Assembly: GCA_014529385.2 (NCBI GenBank) | Contig: CM043956.1 | Span: 65,042,620-65,106,619, forward strand | Direction: 5' to 3' | From: Adiantum capillus-veneris | Taxonomy: Eukaryota; Streptophyta; Polypodiopsida; Polypodiales; Pteridaceae | DNA: 64,000 nt | In this document: piece after piece, positions 57,869-64,000 of the stretch | How positions within the stretch are numbered: position 1 is the stretch's first letter | Layout of the letters: every line of letters begins with the position of its first letter | Position numbers and translations under genes: made by a program | The notes under the pieces: model-generated | Told to the model about the DNA's origin: nothing | The model's database searches: none | The model's input: only the letters and a program-made list of their open reading frames with translations

Positions 57869-58824
57869 TTGATGAATTTAAGATCAGGCAGATACATTGT
57901 TAGAGACCAGAAGGTGGTAGGTGACCAAGGTAGCTTAGTGTCCACCGAAGAGAGTGTAACTCAGGCAAGGCTAGATCCGCTAGCACCGATTATTGAGGAA
58001 GGTAGTGATACTGACACTTTGTCAAACAAATCTTTCTTCATGATGGGTAGTCAACAGCCAGGAGGTTTCACCTATGATGGATCTATGCGAGGAGGAAGCA
58101 CCTCCCAAAATCCTTTGAATGATTCCAAGCTTACGGTGATCTTCTTAGAGGGAACAAACTCAAGAGGAGCCCTAGTCTATTCTGACTATCGAGGCCGCAA
58201 GTGCATTTGTATCGAAGAGAGGCCAGCACAAAGATTGGAGATAATCCGCGTGTATGATGATGGAGATAGATTCCAAGACGAAAAGGGGAACCACTATTTA
58301 AGAGTTAGCAACCATGAAGATTACAACAGATATGGAGATAACGTGGCTAAAGGGAAAATGGTTTCAGAAACTCAAGAGCCGCCACCAAACATTGATCGGC
58401 ACGGAGCTATTTTTATATACGATAAGAAAACAATCAGGATTCCAACTTATAACGAGAATGTGGGAATCTACAAACACGAGAGCAAGGGTATTGTCTCTTA
58501 CTTTCGCAGCAAATAACCATACGTAAACGAACTAAGCAAAGACAAGGTTCTTTACTTATTCTCTTATGAAACTGCTACAGAGAAGGGCATAGTTTTTTTT
58601 TATAGATACGGGCGAGAATACCAACGTATTCTCCCAGAGGAAGTAGAAAGAGCAGCAGGTCCAGGAGCATCAGCATATGCCCCTGAGGAAAAGCCGAGAG
58701 CCGTCCACACCCCAAGCAAGTCAACAAATCCATTTTCAGATGAGTATGGCACTACCTCACATTCCACCAGACAGCAAGCATTCAACAACCAAGACCAACC
58801 AGCAAACCAGCCATCATTGTAGGC
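57869..58824 (+). pseudogene. Element F Gag N-terminal extension
   Basis: Starts MMNLRSGRYIVRDQKVVG; 215 codons to a TAA at 58514-58516, then open in the same frame (VNELSKDKVLYLFSYETATEKG, YGREYQRILPEEVERA) to about 58820. It lies before the capsid core. Homologous stretches occur in E (IRIPTYNENVGIY). No known domain. Hydrophilic, acidic, no membrane helix. Probably the matrix-like N-terminus of a long Gag; the TAA is likely a disabling mutation. Confidence 0.65.
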
Positions 58825-60290
58825 ATGGCTTTGACAGAGTGCAACAATGGAACCATACCAAAACCGAGATGGTATCAAGCAGAGAGTCAGCCAAAGACAC
58901 AAGGGTCGACCGAGCTTGGAGGACCACCCATCGAACGAGTTCGAAGAGAAGAACCACCTCCAGCGAGAACCGTTAGAAATTATGGCTTAGGAGCACCGTT
59001 GGGAGAGGAACCAGCCTATTACAGAAGGCCTGAGGAGGTGTATAGACTTGGACGGGGTGATCCAATGATGAGGTTTGTAGACCATCGCAGAATTAGACCT
59101 TCTCAAGTGCAAAAATGGGTAAACAAGAAATACACAGGAAACAGAGACCCAAGAGATCATGTAGCAGCCTTTGTGCGTGTAATTAGAGCAGAAGAGGTGT
59201 TAGACTTTCCTACCCAATTTGCAGGGTTTGGACTATCCCTAGAGGATGATGCTGCAACTTGGTTTGACTATGTGGAGCATAGAGACTTTGAGTCGATGGA
59301 GGAAATGTTTGATGAGTTTATTGAGGAATTCTCTCAAAGGGGAATAGCTCATAATACCGTCTCACAAATCCATAAATTCAAACAAAAAGATGGAGAATCT
59401 TAGAGAAGGTAGCCCTAATACTAAAAAGATATGTTAAGTTCTGTCCTGTTGAAGAACTGCCAACTCGGTTCAGACTTATGATGATATTCATCCAAGGACT
59501 AAGGAATGCAGATCTCCAGAAAGACTTACATATGAAGAGGAGCACGAAGTTGAATGAGTTGACCAAGGAGGCTCTGTACCTTGTGGACAATTGTGCGGTC
59601 TACAAAGAAGGGGAGTTCAAGGACCTTGATGACGATTCATCTTCACAGCAAAGTGGGAGCAAGTCGTCCAAGACAACACTGAAAGTAGAAATAGCGGTAA
59701 ACCAAGAGCAGCTCGTAGATGAAGTGCTAAAAAAGATCAACTTGTACGCCAAACCCCAGGCTAAACAGCACAAGTGGTGTGCTATTGAACAAAAATGGAC
59801 AAACCATGGGACCGAGGAATGTTACTATAACAAGGGATATATGAGGGAGAGGCCTTATGCTCCCTAAGATCCTGTAGCTTCCCCTCAAGTTCCATCGATG
59901 CCTAGATATCAAGCAGGAAACTTACCAGGACCTGTAGGTATAGAAATACCACAACCGGTGTTGGGGCAACAACCACCCCTACCAGGTTTACGACCAGTTG
60001 GTATAAGGTACACACCAACAATAACTGAATCAGAAGAAAAATCTTTGGTGCCTATGCATGCATATTATGAAGATCCCAATGGATATGCGACAAACCCTGT
60101 CTATTATCCACCAGAAGAACCCTCGACACCAGAACCATGGAGCATGATAGGGAATCAGGGACCTCCAACTGCTTCACAGGCCGCAGGAGAAGGAAGATAT
60201 AGCTTAGATGAACGAACATTGTTGTTCATAGCCAATGGAGGCATGGGCGGACAGAGACATGCTTACCAGCAATGAGGGGCTCAAGGAGCA
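58825..60290 (+). pseudogene. Element F Gag capsid region
   Basis: 58825-59403 holds the retrotransposon Gag core (VQKWVNKKYTGNRDPRDHVAAF, ATWFDYVEHRDFESMEEMF, EEFSQRGI). A one-base frameshift near 59400 moves to the next frame (LPTRFRLMMIFIQGLRNADLQ, TKLNELTKEALYLVDN, WCAIEQKWTNHGTEECYY) to 59867, then a Pro-rich stretch to 60275. Stops at 59865 and 60273 interrupt it. Confidence 0.85.
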
Positions 60291-62117
60291 CCTCAACAAC
60301 CCAAGGGACCCTGTTACAAGTGTGGCGGAGACCATTGGCTGAGAGATTGTCCTCATGATGAAATCATTAGAGTCAATGCGTATTGCCCAGAATGTGGAAT
60401 TACTCATTTGATTCCCGATTGCCCTAAAAACCCGAGCAAAGGAGAAAAAACCACCTTGAACTTCTGGGAAACAGTACCTTCCAATGGAGGATCGGAAAAT
60501 AAAACAATCATACCTATTCAGGCGGTAACACGAGCACAAGCCCAAAGAAGGACGAACAAACCCATAATAGAAGAACCAAAAACAGATGCCCAAGTTTCAG
60601 AAACGAAAAATCAGAGAAGCACTTGGAAAGCGAGAAAGGTGCGTAGGAAAGCCAGGAAAGAACTAGAGCAAACAGCCCTATCCGATGAGTTGAAACATAC
60701 AAAGAACAGATTGGAGCGGTTAGAAGATCTAGCTAGCTTAAGCTCACACACCACAGTAGCCATAGCACCCAGGAAAATAGTAGAGCCCAAAAGTGCAGGA
60801 TCAGGAGGATCTGTACTGGCAGACAAGGTAAACGAGGAGCTGGATGCGCTTCTAAAAGCTTATGAAGCTCGACTTAAAAAAACCCAAACCCAGGAGCAAA
60901 GGTGGATGACTTATCCATATGCAGAAATAGAAAAACAAAGGTTGGATATGTGTAAAAAGATGATCGAGACGGCTCAATCATTGATGGAAGACCCGTTGGG
61001 TAAACCGGCAAATTGTCATGATGCACCAGCTCCAACCCCTATCCAACCAACGTTAGAGAAACATGAAGAAAAAAAGGAAAGACTCACTAATGATTATGAG
61101 TCCAGAGGAGAGCCTATCATAGTGCTAAATACCACCGATGAGGCAAGTGATGGGGTCCATCATAAAATATTGTCAGAAATGGGAAAGGACGGTAACGGTC
61201 TAGATGATCTGTGGAAGCAAATCAGGGAGGCCAACGAGGCTAATAGGATGAGTAACCACATGAATAGCACGAAAAAAGAAAAGAACGTGATCTTACCTCC
61301 TATTGAAGAATTCGAGGCAAGATCACAAGTGAACTTTGAGATACATTCACAAGGGGGAGACCAAGGATCTATTAGTTCTGGGCACAGCCAAACACACTCT
61401 TTGAGAACTTTACCCTCTTACCTGGGAGAATATGAAGCTAATCCGGAAGTGAGAGCAATCCCATCTCAAAGACTTTCTTGTAACAAGGTGATGGATTCAC
61501 AAGGATTGATTGAGTTGTTATCCACCCCGGTGGCATGCACAATCACGTTAGCAGAACTCCTAAGGTTAAGGCCAAACATGTGGACCACAGTAGGAAAATG
61601 CCTAGAAAAATTTGGAGTGAAAGACCCCACCTTGAAGCTACAAGAAGGAATCAGGGAGTTGGACAGGCCTAACCTAAACACTAGGCCGGTACCATTGAAT
61701 AAGGTTGGAGAATATTACGAGGGAGAAGACGGAAACACAACGCTACCGATAGAATTCCAAGGAGTAGTTTCCAAAGCTATTCTTGACAGTGGAGCAAGAG
61801 TTGCTATCGCCACCAAGGAAATCTGGAAACAATGGGGAAAACCAGCTTTGAGGGCTACCAGAATGAAGCTGCAGTTGGCAGATGGGTTCATGGAGAAGCC
61901 TCTAGGACTCTTAGAAAAAGTAATTGTCACTTCGTGTGGGATCGAGTATGAGCATACATTTGCAATAGTCGATTTCGACAAAAAGAACAATTATGAGATA
62001 ATCTTGGGACGACCATTCATGCGACAACTGAAGATGGTCCAAGATTGGGGTTATGACCACATATACCTTAGACATGGCGAGACGACAACTAAAATACACC
62101 TGAAAGACCATAGTTAA
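60291..62117 (+). pseudogene. Element F zinc knuckles and aspartic protease
   Basis: Two knuckles of the shorter CX2CX3HX4C form: CYKCGGDHWLRDC and CPECGITHLIPDC (about 60310-60425). A long Lys/Glu-rich linker follows (about residues 40-420 of the 569-codon ORF from 60408). Protease: AILDSGARVAIA at about 61780, then IILGRPFMRQLKMVQDW. Asp-Ser-Gly is intact. It cuts the Gag-Pol polyprotein. Ends at TAA 62115, but the same frame stays open beyond it. Confidence 0.85.
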
Positions 62118-62893
62118 AACGATGTAAACCAAACACTAGTGGAAGTGTTTGATTCGGCTACAATAGCAGGATCAGACCTACCAGCATGGTTAGGGCAACC
62201 AAAAGAGCTATGGATGTGCGGAGCTTCACATTTTGGAAGCTTAAGAAAAGAGGAATGCGTCTTAGAAAGAGTAATTGAGGACAAGGAGTATATTCCGGAA
62301 CCTTTCCCTGAAGATTCCTTGGAACCTCTAGAATGGGAACACATACTGGCAACATTAGATGTTTGTACCATTACTGACAGTCCAACAACAAAATTTTGCG
62401 ATAAGGATGGCTACAACATGCTACCCTATTACATGGTAAGCGTTATACCAGAGAAAGAGACGGTAGAACCTCCAGAACAAGAAGAGTTTTACAACTCCTC
62501 TAAAAAATTGGAAGTAAATGATGAGGCAGATAATGAGTGTTCAGACACCTCAAGTGAGCGTGGGAATGAAGCCGAGAATATCACCCTAGACGCCAAGAAC
62601 GCTATAGGAGGAAAAGAGGAGGAAGAAAAGCGAGAGAGAACCTGATGCCCAGGATAAAAAGTAAAACTCACTATTTGATGCTTGTAAAAGCAGAGGATTG
62701 TGTGAAGGATCAAATATCAAGGAAATTCTTAGAAAATCGAAAAGAACAAACGCGAGAAGAAATAAAACAAGTAAGAAAAGTTAAAACCGAAACAAAATCA
62801 CAAAAATATGAAAAATAAAAAAAAGAAACAACAAAAGACCAAGAGTGGACCAAACTGGAGCGTAAACAGAAATACCAAGAACTGAAAAGGTCC
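62118..62893 (+). pseudogene. Element F linker between protease and RT
   Basis: Open in the protease frame to 62645: DSATIAGSDLPAWLGQPKEL, acidic tail rich in Glu. Then Lys/Glu-rich text in another frame to RT (RKEQTREEIKQVRKVKTE). No domain recognised; low-complexity spacer of Pol. Confidence 0.6.
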
Positions 62894-64000
62894 TTGAGAG
62901 AGATATGGACTACTGAAGAAGATAGTGATGGTAAAGGGGAGTCAGAAAAGGGCAACATGAACGTACCAGCACACTACCAAAAATTTACTATCCAAGATAG
63001 AAAAATCATCATGACACCACCAATCAGGGAGAGGACCAACCAAGAATCTTACGATGGGCCTGAAAATGCAAAGAGAATAGACCTCGCAGAACCAGGTGAA
63101 AAGCCTGAGCCGGTCTATATAGCTAACGATTTAGAACCTGAGGAGGAAGCACAGCTAACACAACTTCTCACGAAGTATAAAGATGTGTTCGCTTGGTCCT
63201 ATAAAGACCTCAAAGGAGTTGATCCATTGATATGCCAACATACAATTCCTTTGAAATCGGATGCAAAACCTAGCAAACAACGTCCTTATACATATAATGA
63301 CACATTTGCCAAACGAATCAAAGAAGAGATTGATAAACTGATGAAAGCAGAGTTCATCTATGAAATTGAACATACAGATTGGGTGTCACCCATTGTGGTA
63401 GTTCCCAAGAAGAATGGAAAATTGCGGGTGTGTGTAAACCTCAAAAAGGTGAATGCAGTAACCATAAGGGATAATTATCCCTTGCCAATTATAGAACATG
63501 TCCTTGAGCGAGTGGCCGGGAAACGGGCTTATTCCTTTTTGGATGGGTTTTCAGGATACAACCAACTGGCAATAGCAAGGGAGGATCAACACAAAACAGC
63601 GTTTTCCACAGAATGGGGGATTTATGCATATCGAGTTATGCCATTTGGCTTAACAAATGCACCAGGCACTTTCCAGAGGTTAATGACTCAAGCTTTCAAG
63701 GAATACCTAAGGATATTCTTAGAAATTTACATGGATGACCTGTGTGTACACTCTCTTCTGCGAGAGGAACATATTGACCATTTGCAAAAGGTCTTTGAAA
63801 AGTGCTGAACATATCGAATCTGTCTGAACCCAAAAAAATGTGTATTTATGGTTAAGCAAGGACGAATCTTAGGACACATTATCTCAAGAAACGGCATAAC
63901 CACAGACCTACACAAAGTCAAAGTCATTGTAGACCTGCCCAGACCTACTAATGTGAAACAAGTGCAATCCTTCATGGGACACTGTGGATATTATCGAAGA
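62894..64000 (+). pseudogene. Element F reverse transcriptase, partial
   Basis: 304 codons to TGA 63806: DVFAWSYKDLKGVDPLICQHTI, WVSPIVVVPKKNGKLRVCVNLKKVN, SFLDGFSGYNQLAIA, YRVMPFGLTNAPGTF, catalytic YMDD, then ...QKVFEKC-stop. The same frame goes on after the TGA (LNPKKCVFMVKQGRILGHIIS, VQSFMGHCGYYRR) to the window end. RT motifs are complete apart from this one stop. Confidence 0.92.

Larger units (their letters stand above)
55110..64000 (+). mobile_element. Ty3/gypsy retrotransposon F, right end outside window
   Basis: 5' LTR, Asp-type primer site, 1.8-kb leader with palindrome array, gag with N-terminal extension, protease and RT. RNase H, integrase and 3' LTR lie outside. Several single stops or shifts. 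Non-chromoviral plant gypsy (Athila/Tat side) is likely from the primer site and gag layout; lineage not firmly set. Confidence 0.93.

Overview
This window is repeat-rich plant nuclear DNA. The evidence is a chromodomain at the end of a gypsy integrase, gypsy pol genes with a second RNase H, primer sites matching initiator-Met tRNA and the Asp-tRNA type usual in plant gypsy elements, and TATA-driven long LTRs. Nested and decayed insertions suggest a large genome such as a fern, lycophyte or gymnosperm, but I cannot name a species. I found no convincing host gene, tRNA, rRNA or CRISPR array. Almost everything is LTR retrotransposon of at least nine insertions (named A to I here), one MITE and simple repeats.

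Layout: A (1-6976, minus) is a large dual-RNase-H (Tat-like) gypsy element cut by the window start; it sits inside the pol gene of C (6977-12008, plus), a decayed chromovirus. B (12435-24739, plus) is a complete 12.3-kb sister of A with two ~2.65-kb LTRs and a 4-bp target duplication, inserted in a 249-bp tandem repeat. 24740-27638 holds tandem duplications and microsatellites. E (from 27639, plus) is an old gypsy relic whose leader is split by G (29147-36272, minus), a complete 7.1-kb Ty1/copia element with 208-bp LTRs and target duplication GGGTG. E's gag (37164-39226) ends head-on against the gag of D (39227-42835, minus), a truncated relative of C. Next come a remnant of another gypsy element, H, a solo LTR of the C/D family (43227-45110) containing a MITE, and H's 3' LTR (45158-45849). 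45850-48930 is unresolved relic DNA. I (48931-55109, plus) is a deleted distant relative of A/B with an extremely C- and CT-rich LTR. F (55110 to the window end, plus) is a gypsy element with an Asp-type primer site, a long leader, gag, protease and RT.

The part most worth attention is the DNA upstream of gag in A, B and I. It encodes small, recurrent, unrecognised protein modules: a ~70-residue module (two tandem copies in A and B, one in I) and a ~170-residue module with a weak F-box-like motif (two in B, one in I, none in A). Order and copy number differ between elements, so this looks like a mosaic accessory region of Tat-type elements, comparable in position to the extra ORF1 of Ogre elements. 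A second striking feature is an array of perfect 24-bp palindromes in the leader of F, with decayed palindromes of different sequence but similar spacing in the leader of its relative E; each could fold as a hairpin with a self-complementary loop in genomic RNA. No element here appears fully intact: every pol or gag has at least one stop or frameshift.
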